NCBI RefSeq assembly: GCF_938029845.1
Contig: NZ_CALHGG010000184.1
Location: 1-36,903 of the forward strand
From: an uncultured Capnocytophaga sp.
Lineage (GTDB): Bacteria > Bacteroidota > Bacteroidia > Flavobacteriales > Flavobacteriaceae
Length of the DNA stretch: 36,903 nt
Direction: 5' to 3'
The notes under the pieces are model-generated. The model was not told the origin of the DNA, made no database searches, and saw only the letters and a program-made list of their open reading frames with translations. Below, in pieces: positions 15,761 to 24,057 of the stretch. Made by a program: the position numbers and the translations under genes. Within the stretch, counting starts at the first letter, position 1. Each line of letters begins with the position of its first letter.

Positions 15761-15792
15761 CAAAGATACAACAACTTTAGGGATTTTACAAA
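15761..15792 (-). promoter_or_regulatory. punA promoter
   Basis: Minus-strand TTTG (15789-15792), 20-bp spacer, TATCTTTG (15761-15768), 20 bp before the start codon. The -33 box lies inside the 3' end of vapD, so the spacing between the two genes is minimal. Confidence 0.72.
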
Positions 15793-16094
15793 ATAGTTTT
15801 AAATTTTCCTGATTTTGTAGCTTCTTGAAATTCCTCAGTAAAGTCTGAGTAATCCTCTATCTTAAAAGCACGTATATCTCTTACAGAGAGACAAAACCAT
15901 TGTAGGTTTTTTAAACTCTGTATAGCCCTAAAGAGTGTTCTCAGATCTCCCTTAGTTGCATAGGTGCTTCCTTGTATCCAATAGAAATCATTTTTTTTGA
16001 GTGTTCTCTTAACTTCTGTATAAGCATTGTAATAAGGATCTTTATAATGCTTTTTAAGTTCTGATATGATGAGATCAAAAGCTATAGCATACAT
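15786..16094 (-). CDS. vapD: VapD-family endoribonuclease (toxin-like)
   Basis: A 102-residue protein starting MYAIAFDLI, with the conserved N-terminal Asp (D7) at the end of the first strand and the [14 protein letters not shown] block in the middle, both typical of VapD. VapD proteins adopt the Cas2-like ferredoxin fold and act as RNases, often as toxins; no CRISPR array is present, so it is not Cas2. The gene overlaps the upstream 71-aa gene by 13 bp, which points to translational coupling and suggests that protein as a partner. Confidence 0.82.
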   Translation of the reverse strand: MYAIAFDLIISELKKHYKDPYYNAYTEVKRTLKKNDFYWIQGSTYATKGDLRTLFRAIQSLKNLQWFCLSVRDIRAFKIEDYSDFTEEFQEATKSGKFKTIL

Positions 16095-16297
16095 AACTCC
16101 AATGCTTCTAAAGGTTTAAACATATCTTCTTTTTCAAAAAAAAGCTCACCTGCATCTGTTTTTACTTCAATAACGATACCTACAAAAGGATTGTGTTCTA
16201 CCTCTGTGATTGTTGCCTCCACCCAATCGGCTTTGCCTGTAAGTTGTGGAGAAACCCATACACGTTGTCCTACTTTAAAATCAGTTTTCATTGTCAT
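16082..16297 (-). CDS. Small basic/acidic protein, possible VapD antitoxin
   Basis: A 71-residue protein, [12 protein letters not shown] at 6-17, then alternating hydrophobic strands ([27 protein letters not shown]), consistent with a small SH3-like beta-barrel such as a KOW-type domain. I do not recognise a named family. It sits between an XRE regulator (5 bp away) and vapD (13-bp overlap), the place where an antitoxin gene is expected. The second ATG (two codons in) may be the true start. Role as antitoxin is inferred only from position. Confidence 0.6.
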   Translation of the reverse strand: MTMKTDFKVGQRVWVSPQLTGKADWVEATITEVEHNPFVGIVIEVKTDAGELFFEKEDMFKPLEALELCML

Positions 16298-16302
16298 ACG
16301 AT

Positions 16303-16704
16303 TTAGTTTTGAGTTTTTATCCTTTGAGTTTTCAGTTCCTCTAGCTCTTTTTGCAGATAGGCGATAAGGCTGTCTTTCTCAGCCAAGCGTTTTTCATATT
16401 GCTCTATGAGCTTATCCGAGAGTTGGTTAAAGACATAAGCGTTTCCTGAATTTTCACAGGAAGTATTATTGTTATTGATGACGATATGGTCGGTTTTAAG
16501 GAGCTCTTCGGGTTGTATGCCGAAAAGTTCGCAGAGAGGGAGGATATAGCCTGCCCATGAATTACTTGCGCCGCTTTCTATACGGGCATAGGTAGATTGG
16601 GATACATGTATGAATTCCGCCACTTCCTCTTGGGATAGGTTTCTACTTTTGCGGAGGTTTTTGATTTTCTCGCCTACTATTTCGTTCATCTCTTGTATTT
16701 TCAT
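16303..16704 (-). CDS. XRE-family transcriptional regulator with C-terminal coiled coil
   Basis: A protein of up to 133 residues. The helix-turn-helix lies at about 10-69 (VGEKIKNLRK, LSQEEVAEFIHVSQSTYARIE), followed by an Asn-rich linker and a charged coiled coil (about 92-128) likely used for dimerisation. This layout is frequent among small Bacteroidota regulators. It is the first gene of the regulator / small protein / vapD operon. If the -7 element at 16706-16713 is used, the first ATG (16702-16704) would lie upstream of the transcription start, and the ATG at 16687-16689 (128 residues) would be the real start. A 12-bp palindrome 35 bp upstream is the obvious candidate operator. Confidence 0.85.
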   Translation of the reverse strand: MKIQEMNEIVGEKIKNLRKSRNLSQEEVAEFIHVSQSTYARIESGASNSWAGYILPLCELFGIQPEELLKTDHIVINNNNTSCENSGNAYVFNQLSDKLIEQYEKRLAEKDSLIAYLQKELEELKTQRIKTQN

Positions 16705-16705
16705 G

Positions 16706-16713
16706 CAAAAATA
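16706..16713 (-). promoter_or_regulatory. Candidate -7 element of the XRE-vapD operon
   Basis: TATTTTTG on the minus strand matches TAnnTTTG but touches the annotated start codon, and no TTTG is seen at -33. Either a later start codon is used or the promoter is activator-dependent. Confidence 0.35.
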
Positions 16714-16738
16714 GGGTAAAAATATCTATTTTCAGCAT

Positions 16739-16750
16739 AATCAGCTGATT
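16739..16750. promoter_or_regulatory. Palindromic operator candidate (AATCAGCTGATT)
   Basis: A perfect 12-bp palindrome in the divergent gap between the XRE regulator and the lipoprotein gene. It overlaps the expected -33 site of the rightward promoter (-7 at 16761-16768) and lies just upstream of the leftward one, a good position for autorepression. Confidence 0.5.
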
Positions 16751-16760
16751 TTTTTCATAC

Positions 16761-16768
16761 TATATTTG
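16761..16768 (+). promoter_or_regulatory. -7 element for the lipoprotein gene
   Basis: TATATTTG fits TAnnTTTG; the start codon is 72 bp downstream, leaving a 5' leader of about 65 nt. No TTTG at -33; the palindrome sits there instead. Confidence 0.45.
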
Positions 16769-16839
16769 TAAAATAGTTCTACAAAGAAAGAAAACCTTTA
16801 TATCTAATTCATTATTAATAACTTAAATAATTCAATTAC

Positions 16840-17406
16840 ATGAAAAAAATTTTAGCATTTTTGACTATTGGGCTCCTTTTAGGTGCCTGTTCTGGCAAAC
16901 TTTCTTCCTCTAAGGCAGAAGATTTAGTAAAAGAATCTCTTAAAGAAAAACCCATGTATGGAGAAATTATTATCTATACAGGAGAAGTTAAAGACGGTTT
17001 TTTGAATGAAGAAAAGTATAAACTTTATGAAGAACTACAAGGAGATGGTTATCTAAAAATCTCTGTTATTGAAAAACCTATATCAGATTGGCTGAGAAAA
17101 ATGATGGAAGGAGAATTTGAAAAGTTCTATTCTATTACTCTTACTGATAAATCCAAAGACTATCTGTTAGAGACAGGGAAATATAATGATGATGTTTATG
17201 AAAATACTATGAAGACCTATACTGCTGAGTTAGATAAGGTCTCTAATATTCACATTATCCCTGAGATGAATGTGGCTTCTGCAGAAGCTACTTTTGTCAA
17301 AAAGGACAAAACCCCTTTCTTTATTTTTGATGATCAAACAGATTCCTTTACAAAGGGAGTCAAATTCCAAAAGACAGAGGATAAAGGCTGGCAAGTCTAT
17401 AAATAG
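16840..17406 (+). CDS. Lipoprotein of unknown function
   Basis: A 188-residue lipoprotein: hydrophobic signal, lipobox LGAC with Cys17, then SGKLSSS without the Lys-acidic surface signal, so it is predicted to stay periplasmic, unlike the HmuY-like proteins here. An Ala-Glu-Asp-Leu-Val-Lys helix follows (25-36), then a mixed alpha/beta body ending in a short GWQVYK strand. I recognise no family. It is the first of three co-oriented genes of unknown function (to 18548) in front of a terminator. Confidence 0.7.
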   Translation: MKKILAFLTIGLLLGACSGKLSSSKAEDLVKESLKEKPMYGEIIIYTGEVKDGFLNEEKYKLYEELQGDGYLKISVIEKPISDWLRKMMEGEFEKFYSITLTDKSKDYLLETGKYNDDVYENTMKTYTAELDKVSNIHIIPEMNVASAEATFVKKDKTPFFIFDDQTDSFTKGVKFQKTEDKGWQVYK

Positions 17407-17440
17407 TAGTGAAATCCATTAATATAACCCCCCTTATATC

Positions 17441-17920
17441 ATGAACTGTTATAATCATATTGATCAACCTGCTGTAGGTACTTGTATAGATTGTGGCAAA
17501 GGCCTTTGCAATGAGTGTGCTCATAAGTACACCGACCCTATCTGCGATTCCTGTAACCTGAAACGTATCCGTAAAGAGAAGTCCGAGATGATAAAGCGAT
17601 GGGCTATTATCCTTATTGTGGCCTTTTTCATGACTGTTTTTTCTTGTAATATAGAAAAAGACAAAGGTACTGCTCTTTCTACAGCTGCCCTTATAGCTAC
17701 ATTTTATGGAGGTATAAGTATCCAATACGGATGGAGAGCTTTAAACTCTATCACACCTTCTATGTTTTTAGTACTCCCCATTGTTGGTTGGTTTATCTAT
17801 TTTGTAGTGAAAGCCGTTATATCTGGTCTTATTGGGTTCTTTATTACTCCAGTAAAAATATTCCAAGATATCAAACGTTATTTGGAACTTAGAGAGATTC
17901 TTAAATATACCAACGGATAG
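17441..17920 (+). CDS. B-box-like zinc-finger membrane protein
   Basis: A 159-residue protein. The first 38 residues carry a Cys/His array (C3, H6, C15, C18, C23, C26, H28, C35, C38) like the B-box-type zinc finger found at the N-terminus of many bacterial membrane proteins. Three hydrophobic segments follow (about 53-68, 78-96 and 105-137) and a short basic tail. The finger should be cytoplasmic. Molecular role unknown. It is 34 bp after the lipoprotein gene and 34 bp before the next gene. Confidence 0.75.
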   Translation: MNCYNHIDQPAVGTCIDCGKGLCNECAHKYTDPICDSCNLKRIRKEKSEMIKRWAIILIVAFFMTVFSCNIEKDKGTALSTAALIATFYGGISIQYGWRALNSITPSMFLVLPIVGWFIYFVVKAVISGLIGFFITPVKIFQDIKRYLELREILKYTNG

Positions 17921-17954
17921 TAAGTTTATAATACCTAAACAAACACTATAACCT

Positions 17955-18548
17955 ATGAGAAAATTGTTTTTCTTATTCGGCCTATTCTTTCTATCACAGA
18001 TAGGTCTTTCCCAAAATAATGATTGGGAAAAAATAATCGTTACTAAAAACCCCGAGGATGTAAAGGGGTTACAACGCTTAAGGGAAGTGTCCGCAGAAGC
18101 AGCTCGTTTCTATGGAAAACAATCTAAACTACGAGATGAAGCCACCAAAAAACTCAAACAAGAAGCTGCCAAACTTGGGGCTACTGCGGTACTTCTCTCT
18201 GTAGATGAGTTTGCCATGAGCCCTATCAATAATGTCAGTATGGTCGGAATGTGCTTCACCGATGGAAGTGTCCCTGTAAAAGAAAGTACTGATACAGAAG
18301 CTACTGCTGATAAGGAAATTATCCTAACCAAAAACCCTGAGGACATCAAAGGGCGCACCCGCTTAGGTGATGTAAAGGGTGAGGCCAGCCAGTTATTTGG
18401 TATGCAATCCAGATTACGAAAAGATGCTACTGAGAAAATGAAAGAACAAGCCACCAAACTTGGTGCTACTATCATTCTTGTTACCACGGACAGCTTTACC
18501 ATGACCCCCGTCAATAATGTTGTCATGGAAGGTACTGCCTACAAATAA
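17955..18548 (+). CDS. Periplasmic protein of two tandem RcsF/DUF4156-like repeats
   Basis: A 197-residue exported protein (signal peptide to about residue 20). It consists of two similar halves, about 25-101 and 120-196, each with K-NPED-(V/I)-KG, a long charged helix ending AxKLGAT, a hydrophobic strand, and an NNV-x-M-x-G terminus. The helix-then-strand A-x-x-LGA pattern resembles the DUF4156/RcsF/YbjQ-type fold. The halves differ at many positions, so the duplication is old. Function unknown; a strong terminator follows. Confidence 0.75.
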   Translation: MRKLFFLFGLFFLSQIGLSQNNDWEKIIVTKNPEDVKGLQRLREVSAEAARFYGKQSKLRDEATKKLKQEAAKLGATAVLLSVDEFAMSPINNVSMVGMCFTDGSVPVKESTDTEATADKEIILTKNPEDIKGRTRLGDVKGEASQLFGMQSRLRKDATEKMKEQATKLGATIILVTTDSFTMTPVNNVVMEGTAYK

Positions 18549-18574
18549 ACTCAAAAATTGAATGCTGTAAAAAG

Positions 18575-18605
18575 AAGACCATCCTCATATGTCTAGGATG
18601 GTCTT
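18575..18605 (+). terminator. Rho-independent terminator
   Basis: Perfect 11-bp stem AAGACCATCCT / AGGATGGTCTT (18575-18585 with 18595-18605), 9-nt loop, then TATTTTATA. It ends the three-gene run 16840-18548. Confidence 0.85.
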
Positions 18606-18689
18606 TATTTTATAGTTATTAACTACTAAACACCACTAAGGTAACTTGCCTTATAAAAAGAAAAATTAGACCTATTGCAGATTTTTTTA

Positions 18690-18697
18690 TACATTTG
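18690..18697 (+). promoter_or_regulatory. -7 element of the toxin-antitoxin pair
   Basis: TACATTTG matches TAnnTTTG, 16 bp before the antitoxin ATG, giving a very short leader. No clear -33 box. Confidence 0.5.
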
Positions 18698-18713
18698 CGA
18701 AAAAATTCAACTT

Positions 18714-18965
18714 ATGAAAAAACATCAATTTATAACTGATAATGATGGTAATGCACTCTTCGCTATTGTCCCTATGGAAGAGTATAACCATTTGTTAGAA
18801 AATGCCCCAAATTCTTATCAAGAAAATGATTTTTATTATGAGTTAACTGAAGAAGAACTTAGGAGCTTAGAACAAGCCGAGCAACAATCAAAACTAGGTC
18901 TACTCACTGATAGTGAAGAGGTTCATCAAGAAGCCTTACAACGATTAATGGGTAAGATGTCATGA
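18714..18965 (+). CDS. Type II antitoxin, Phd/YefM-like
   Basis: An 83-residue protein starting MKKHQFITDNDGNALFAIVPMEEY, matching the N-terminal strand/helix of Phd/YefM-type antitoxins, which bind operator DNA through the N-terminus and the toxin through the acidic C-terminal tail. The tail here is rich in Glu and Gln. An upstream in-frame start would add 13 residues but lies in the promoter, so the ATG at 18714 is preferred. Its stop overlaps the toxin start by 4 bp (ATGA). Confidence 0.75.
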   Translation: MKKHQFITDNDGNALFAIVPMEEYNHLLENAPNSYQENDFYYELTEEELRSLEQAEQQSKLGLLTDSEEVHQEALQRLMGKMS

Positions 18966-19258
18966 AGATAAAATGGACATTTGGAGCCAAAATGAGCTAT
19001 TATGATACCCTCGATTATTGGTATGAGCATAATGGTTCTTATGAGTACTCTCTCAAAATAATGGAAGCCACAAAAGAAGTTGAAAGTAAAATATCAGAAA
19101 ATCCTTATCTCTCTTCAAAATATAGTAAAAAGCTAAATCTATTCAAGATATTCTTCCTAAAAGGAAAATTTGTCTTATATTATAAGGTTCTCATCCAGGA
19201 AAATACAATAGAGATCTATAGCTTTAGGAGTACTAAGCAAAAACCTCTTTTTATGTGA
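18962..19258 (+). CDS. RelE/ParE-family toxin
   Basis: A 98-residue basic protein of the RelE/ParE superfamily: a first strand KIKWTFGAK, two helices with YWYEHNGSYEYSLKI, and the closing strand block FKIFFLKGKFVLYYKV...IEIYSFRSTKQKP typical of the family. ParE members poison gyrase; RelE members cleave mRNA; the sequence alone does not decide which. Coupled by overlap to the antitoxin gene and convergent with rplQ through a shared terminator. Confidence 0.78.
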   Translation: MKIKWTFGAKMSYYDTLDYWYEHNGSYEYSLKIMEATKEVESKISENPYLSSKYSKKLNLFKIFFLKGKFVLYYKVLIQENTIEIYSFRSTKQKPLFM

Positions 19259-19330
19259 TATAATCCAAAATCTTTTGCTCTGTTGAAGAATTACCTTTCC
19301 TCTACCAACAAAAAAACTTTCTCTGATTAA

Positions 19331-19360
19331 AAAAACCGCTCCAAAATTGGAGCGGTTTTT
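19331..19360. terminator. Bidirectional terminator between the toxin gene and rplQ
   Basis: A perfect 14-bp inverted repeat AAAAACCGCTCCAA / TTGGAGCGGTTTTT (19331-19344 with 19347-19360), with A-run and T-run flanks on both sides, so it can stop transcription in both directions. Confidence 0.9.
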
Positions 19361-19364
19361 TGTT

Positions 19365-19835
19365 TTATGCTTCAGAAGTTGTTCCTTCTTGTTGAGGAGC
19401 AGCTTGTTCTGCTTTCTTACCTCCGCGGCTTCTACGAGTAGTTTTCTTCTTCTTACCTGCTTTCACATCATAAGTAGTGTTATAGTCTACTAGCTCGATA
19501 AGTGCCATTTCAGCATTGTCCCCCAAACGGTTACCCAACTTGATGATACGAGTGTATCCTCCTGGACGGTTGGCTACTTTTACTGAAATGTCTCTGAAAA
19601 GCTCTGTAACAGCATATTTGTTATGCAAGCGGCTGAATACTACACGACGGTTGTGGGTAGTGTCTTCTTTTGATTTGGTAATCAAAGGCTCTACGAACAC
19701 TTTCAATGCCTTCGCTTTTGCCAAGGTAGTGTTGATACGCTTGTGTTGTATCAGGGAGCAAGCCATATTCGCCAACATAGATTTTCTATGAGCGGCGGTT
19801 CTTCCTAAATTATTTATTTTATCTCCGTGTCTCAT
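19365..19835 (-). CDS. rplQ: 50S ribosomal protein L17
   Basis: L17 lies near the peptide exit tunnel. [17 protein letters not shown] is the classic N-terminus. At 156 residues it has an extra Lys/Ala/Gln-rich tail (about 118-156) after the core, as seen in Bacteroidota. Last gene of the ribosomal cluster; 33 bp after rpoA. Confidence 0.97.
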   Translation of the reverse strand: MRHGDKINNLGRTAAHRKSMLANMACSLIQHKRINTTLAKAKALKVFVEPLITKSKEDTTHNRRVVFSRLHNKYAVTELFRDISVKVANRPGGYTRIIKLGNRLGDNAEMALIELVDYNTTYDVKAGKKKKTTRRSRGGKKAEQAAPQQEGTTSEA

Positions 19836-19868
19836 TTTCGTTGAATTAATGTATTATAACAGAATTTA

Positions 19869-20861
19869 TTACTCTTTCTCTAATTTGTATCTTGAGAGAT
19901 CCATTCCGAAGGTGAGTCCCTTGCTTTCCACGAGTTCATCGAGTTCGGTAAGAGATTTTTTACCAAAGTTACGGAATTTCATCAAGTCTGTTTTAGTAAA
20001 AGAAACCAAATCGCCTAGGGTATCTACTTCGGCTGCTTTGAGGCAGTTTAGTGCGCGTACAGAGAGATCCATATCTATGAGCTTAGTCTTAAGGAGCTGG
20101 CGCATGTGGAGTGATTCCTCGTCATAGCTTTCAGGCTGAACGACTTCTTCAGGCTCAATAGTGATACGCTCATCAGAGAAGAGCATGAAGTGGTGAATCA
20201 ATGTTTTGGCCGCTTCCATAAGGGCATCCTTAGGATGTATGGAGCCATCTGTTTTGATTTCAAAAATCAGCTTTTCGTAATCGGTTTTTTGCTCTACACG
20301 GTAGTTCTCGATACTATATTTTACATTCTTGATAGGGGTAAAGATAGCATCGGTAGGAATGGTACCCATAGGCATATTAGGCTTAGCGTTTTCCTCGGCA
20401 GAGAGGTAACCCATACCCTTATCTATAGTGATATCCATTTTGATATTCACTGTAGGTTCCATATTACAGATTACTAAATCTGGATTGAGTACTTGAAAAC
20501 CTGTTATAAATTTTTGAAAATCACCCGCAGTCAATTGTTTCTTTCCTGTAACAGAGATAGAGACCTTTTCATGGTCAGTACCTTCTGTTTGCAGTTTGAA
20601 ACGCACTTGCTTCAAGTTCAAAATAATCTCGGTAACGTCTTCTACTACTCCTGCGATGGTAGAGAATTCATGTTCTACCGTGTCTATTTTAACCGAAGTG
20701 ATTGCGTAGCCCTCGAGAGAGGAGTGCATCACTCGTCGTAATGCGTTACCAATGGTGAGTCCGTAACCTGGTTCTAGAGGGCGAAACTCGAATTTGCCCT
20801 CGAACTCAGAGGATTCAATCATGATAACCTTATCTGGTTTTTGAAAATTGAATAATGCCAT
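19869..20861 (-). CDS. rpoA: DNA-directed RNA polymerase subunit alpha
   Basis: Alpha subunit (330 residues) that nucleates polymerase assembly. The N-terminal assembly domain contains [17 protein letters not shown] (31-47). The C-terminal domain (about 255-320) keeps [10 protein letters not shown], whose Arg corresponds to the UP-element-contacting Arg265 of E. coli, and the helix-hairpin-helix FRNFGKKSL. Placed between rpsD and rplQ as in most bacteria. Confidence 0.98.
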   Translation of the reverse strand: MALFNFQKPDKVIMIESSEFEGKFEFRPLEPGYGLTIGNALRRVMHSSLEGYAITSVKIDTVEHEFSTIAGVVEDVTEIILNLKQVRFKLQTEGTDHEKVSISVTGKKQLTAGDFQKFITGFQVLNPDLVICNMEPTVNIKMDITIDKGMGYLSAEENAKPNMPMGTIPTDAIFTPIKNVKYSIENYRVEQKTDYEKLIFEIKTDGSIHPKDALMEAAKTLIHHFMLFSDERITIEPEEVVQPESYDEESLHMRQLLKTKLIDMDLSVRALNCLKAAEVDTLGDLVSFTKTDLMKFRNFGKKSLTELDELVESKGLTFGMDLSRYKLEKE

Positions 20862-20881
20862 AATCTGACTGCTGACTAGTA

Positions 20882-21487
20882 TTATTTAGAGTACAACTCT
20901 ACGATTAATTGTTCTTTAATGTTTTCAGGTATTTGGATACGCTGAGGGAGTGCTACGAAGGTACCTTCCATTTTTTCAGGGTTCCAAGTGATCCATTCGT
21001 ACACGGAGCTATTACTTGAGAGGGCGTTTTCGATCACAGTAAGAGATTGTGATTTGTGGCGTACTCCTACTACATCACCTGGTTTTAGGGAGTAAGAAGG
21101 GATATTTACCACTTCGCCATTTACAGTAATATGACGGTGAGAAACGAGCTGACGTGCAGCACGACGAGAAGGAGCAATACCCATACGATATACTACATTG
21201 TCAAGGCGGGCTTCACAGAGTTGGAGTAAGATCTCACCTGTTACCCCTCTGCTACGACGTGCTTTCTCGTACATATTTTGGAACTGACGTTCCAAGATAC
21301 CATAGGTATATTTTGCTTTTTGTTTTTCTTGTAGCTGGATTGCATATTCAGAGCGTTTTGCTCTTTTACGGTTGATTCCATGCTGTCCTGGTGGATAGTT
21401 CTTTTTAGCAAAAGACTTATCTTCACCGAAAATCGCTTCACCAAACTTACGAGCGATTTTGCTTTTTGGGCCTGTATATCTTGCCAT
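20882..21487 (-). CDS. rpsD: 30S ribosomal protein S4
   Basis: A 16S rRNA-binding assembly initiator and, in many bacteria, a translational repressor of its own operon. The S4 RNA-binding domain spans about 92-155 ([21 protein letters not shown]). The N-terminal Cys zinc ligands of some S4 proteins are absent. The 82-bp gap upstream is the largest in the alpha part of the cluster and can fold, which suggests autoregulation. Confidence 0.97.
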   Translation of the reverse strand: MARYTGPKSKIARKFGEAIFGEDKSFAKKNYPPGQHGINRKRAKRSEYAIQLQEKQKAKYTYGILERQFQNMYEKARRSRGVTGEILLQLCEARLDNVVYRMGIAPSRRAARQLVSHRHITVNGEVVNIPSYSLKPGDVVGVRHKSQSLTVIENALSSNSSVYEWITWNPEKMEGTFVALPQRIQIPENIKEQLIVELYSK

Positions 21488-21507
21488 TTTATAATTTTAA
21501 ATTAGTG

Positions 21508-21558
21508 GAGAGAGGATTATGAATTAAGGCTTATCCTTCGATAATCGGAGCCTCTCTC
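21508..21558 (-). promoter_or_regulatory. Structured leader before rpsD, candidate S4-binding site
   Basis: GAGAGAGG (21508-21515) pairs with CCTCTCTC (21551-21558), enclosing a small hairpin TTATC-CTTC-GATAA (21531-21544). The outer arm ends about 20 bp before the rpsD start. S4-type ribosomal leaders have been described in Bacteroidota; I cannot match this one to a named family. Confidence 0.45.
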
Positions 21559-21569
21559 GGGGTTAAGTG

Positions 21570-21962
21570 TTATACTTTACGTCTTTTAGGAGGGCGACAA
21601 CCATTGTGTGGAAGTGGGGTTACGTCGATGATTTCAGTAACTTCAATTCCTGCATTGTGAATGCTACGGATGGCAGACTCACGTCCTACTCCAGGGCCTT
21701 TTACGAATACACGTACTTTCTTAAGACCTGCGTCAAAAGCAACTTTTGCAGCATCCTCGGCAGCTACTTGTGCTGCATAAGGTGTATTCTTTTTAGAACC
21801 TCTGAACTTCATCTTTCCTGCAGAAGACCAAGAAATCACGTCTCCTTTTTTGTTAGTCAAGGAAATGATGATGTTATTGAAAGTAGCTGAGATATGCGCT
21901 TCTCCAGATGATTCTATAACTACTTTACGTTTTTTGGTAACTTTTGTATTTGTTTTTGCCAT
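21570..21962 (-). CDS. rpsK: 30S ribosomal protein S11
   Basis: A 130-residue platform protein of the small subunit. The core block [19 protein letters not shown] (about 39-57) and the C-terminal [18 protein letters not shown] are diagnostic. Lies 11 bp after rpsM. Confidence 0.97.
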   Translation of the reverse strand: MAKTNTKVTKKRKVVIESSGEAHISATFNNIIISLTNKKGDVISWSSAGKMKFRGSKKNTPYAAQVAAEDAAKVAFDAGLKKVRVFVKGPGVGRESAIRSIHNAGIEVTEIIDVTPLPHNGCRPPKRRKV

Positions 21963-21973
21963 ATCGCTACTTA

Positions 21974-22348
21974 TTATTTAGTTGCTTTCTTCTTGTTAGC
22001 AACAGTTTTTCGTTTTCCTTTTCTTGTACGAGAGTTATTCTTCGTTTTTTGACCACGCAAAGGCAACCCTGAACGATGGCGGATACCGCGGTAGCAACCA
22101 ATATCCATAAGTCGCTTGATGTTCAACTGAACTTCAGAACGTAGTTCACCTTCTATTTTGTAAGAAGAAACTGCCTCACGGATACGAGTGATTTGCTCGT
22201 CGTTCCATTCGTTTACTTTGATGTCTTCATCTACTTGAGCTGTTTTCAAAATTTCTTTAGCTCTACTTCTACCAATTCCAAAAATGTAGGTAAGTCCTAT
22301 GACGCCTCTTTTGTGTTTTGGTAAGTCAATACCTGCTATTCGTGCCAT
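21974..22348 (-). CDS. rpsM: 30S ribosomal protein S13
   Basis: A 124-residue head protein contacting the P-site tRNA and L5. [15 protein letters not shown] at the N-terminus and [19 protein letters not shown] near residues 91-109 are typical. The Lys/Arg-rich tail reaches the tRNA site. Three bp separate it from rpmJ. Confidence 0.97.
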   Translation of the reverse strand: MARIAGIDLPKHKRGVIGLTYIFGIGRSRAKEILKTAQVDEDIKVNEWNDEQITRIREAVSSYKIEGELRSEVQLNIKRLMDIGCYRGIRHRSGLPLRGQKTKNNSRTRKGKRKTVANKKKATK

Positions 22349-22351
22349 AAT

Positions 22352-22468
22352 TTATCCTTGTCTTTGTTTGAATCTCGGATTCTTTTTGTTAATTACGTAC
22401 AATACCCCTTTACGACGCACAATCTTGCACTCGGGGCTTCTTTTCTTAATAGATGCTCTTACTTTCAT
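22352..22468 (-). CDS. rpmJ: 50S ribosomal protein L36, zinc-free form
   Basis: A 38-residue protein, [19 protein letters not shown]..., ending KQRQG. Of the four zinc ligands of the C+ form (Cys11, Cys14, Cys27, His33), only Cys14 is left (Ser11, Asn27, Phe33), so it is the zinc-free type common in Bacteroidota. Between infA and rpsM, the expected place. Confidence 0.95.
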   Translation of the reverse strand: MKVRASIKKRSPECKIVRRKGVLYVINKKNPRFKQRQG

Positions 22469-22500
22469 CTGTTGTCTGTTTTTAAAAACGAATTTTATTA

Positions 22501-22716
22501 TTAATATCGGTAAGTGATGCGTGCTTTGGTAAGGTCATAAGGTGTCATTTCGAGCTTTACCCTATCGCCTGGGAGTAGCTTTATGTAGTGCATACGCATT
22601 TTCCCTGAGATGTGGGCAGTTACCACATGACCATTATCCAATTCCACGCGGAACATTGCATTAGAGAGGGACTCTATAATGGTTCCATCTTGTTCTATCG
22701 CTGCTTGCTTTGCCAT
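22501..22716 (-). CDS. infA: Translation initiation factor IF-1
   Basis: A 71-residue OB-fold protein that blocks the A site during initiation: [37 protein letters not shown] and the ending TKARITYRY fit the family. Its ATG overlaps the secY stop by one base (TAATG), so translation is likely coupled. Confidence 0.97.
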   Translation of the reverse strand: MAKQAAIEQDGTIIESLSNAMFRVELDNGHVVTAHISGKMRMHYIKLLPGDRVKLEMTPYDLTKARITYRY

Positions 22717-24044
22717 TATCTTCTCTTTTTACCTGTTTTCATAAGGCCATCGTAGTGGCGATTGAGTAGGTATGAATTCACTTGCTGCATAGTGTCAATA
22801 GCCACCCCTACAAGGATGAGCAAGGATGTACCTCCGTAGAACAAAGCCCACTGTTGGTCTATCTCCAACAAAGGTATCTTATTGACTATGGCAGGAAGTA
22901 CAGCAATAGCCACTAAGAATAGAGAGCCTGGGAAGGTAATGAGCGACATGATTTTGTCCAAGTACTCACTGGTCTCCTGTCCTGGTTTTACTCCTGGTAT
23001 GAAGCCTCCGTTGCGCTTGAGGTCATCTGCCATCTTATTACTTGGTACTGTAATGGCAGTATAGAAGTAAGTAAAGATGATGATCAGTAGTCCAAAGAGC
23101 ACATTGTACCAGAACTCAAAAGGTGAACGGAAAGCATTCTGTATGCTTAGTGCCCATTCGGACTTAGAGAGTCCCGCCAAGGCTGCAGGAACGAACATAA
23201 TAGCTTGTGCGAAGATGATAGGCATTACCCCAGCTGAGTTAAGCTTTAGGGGAATGTATTGTCTTGCTCCGAAGATATTCTTTTCTACCTGTCCGCCAGT
23301 GGTTCGTCTAGCATACTGTACAGGGATTTGTCTTACCGCTAAAGTGAGGAAGATACACCCTAAGATCACCAAGAGCCACAAGAGGATTTCCACAATTACC
23401 AACATAGGGCTGTGTACCCTATTCATCTCACCGAAGAAAGCGTGTGGCATACGAGCAATAATCCCCACCATGATGAGTAAGGAAATACCATTTCCTACCC
23501 CCTTATCAGTGATTTTCTCACCAAGCCACATAGCAAAAACAGTACCAGTTACTAGTATCATTACTGAAGGAATGATAAAGCCCAAGCCTTTTCCTTGAAT
23601 AAAAGCCTCATCAGGCACCCCTAAGGCGCTGATAGAGTACAAATAAGCAGGAGCTTGTACAATACAAATTGCTATGGTTAGCCAGCGGGTAATCTGGTTA
23701 ATACGTCTGCGACCGCTTTCGCCTTCTTGTTGTAGTTTCTGCAAGTAAGGAATAGCGATTCCCATAAGTTGCACTACGATAGAAGCGGAGATATAGGGCA
23801 TAATCCCTAAAGCAAATACAGAGGCCTTAGCGAAAGCACCTCCTGTAAAGGCATTAAGGATATCCAACAAGCCTCCTTCCGAAGTTCTCTGAGTGAGTTT
23901 GCTCAACTGTTCAGCATCAATCCCTGGAAGGATAATGTGGGCACCAAAGCGGTACACCAACAAAATCCCCAAGGTGAGAATGATGCGATTGCGTAACTCC
24001 TCTATCTTCCAAACATTCGTTAAGGTCTCTATAAACTTCTTCAT
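22716..24044 (-). CDS. secY: Preprotein translocase subunit SecY
   Basis: The 442-residue channel protein of the Sec translocase, with ten transmembrane helices. The plug and first helices (HIILPGID), [12 protein letters not shown] (helix 2), the [10 protein letters not shown] segment and the basic cytosolic loop [11 protein letters not shown] (helix 8/9, ribosome and SecA docking) are visible. No adk or map gene follows; infA is directly downstream. Confidence 0.97.
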   Translation of the reverse strand: MKKFIETLTNVWKIEELRNRIILTLGILLVYRFGAHIILPGIDAEQLSKLTQRTSEGGLLDILNAFTGGAFAKASVFALGIMPYISASIVVQLMGIAIPYLQKLQQEGESGRRRINQITRWLTIAICIVQAPAYLYSISALGVPDEAFIQGKGLGFIIPSVMILVTGTVFAMWLGEKITDKGVGNGISLLIMVGIIARMPHAFFGEMNRVHSPMLVIVEILLWLLVILGCIFLTLAVRQIPVQYARRTTGGQVEKNIFGARQYIPLKLNSAGVMPIIFAQAIMFVPAALAGLSKSEWALSIQNAFRSPFEFWYNVLFGLLIIIFTYFYTAITVPSNKMADDLKRNGGFIPGVKPGQETSEYLDKIMSLITFPGSLFLVAIAVLPAIVNKIPLLEIDQQWALFYGGTSLLILVGVAIDTMQQVNSYLLNRHYDGLMKTGKKRR

Positions 24045-24057
24045 AAAATATTAATTC

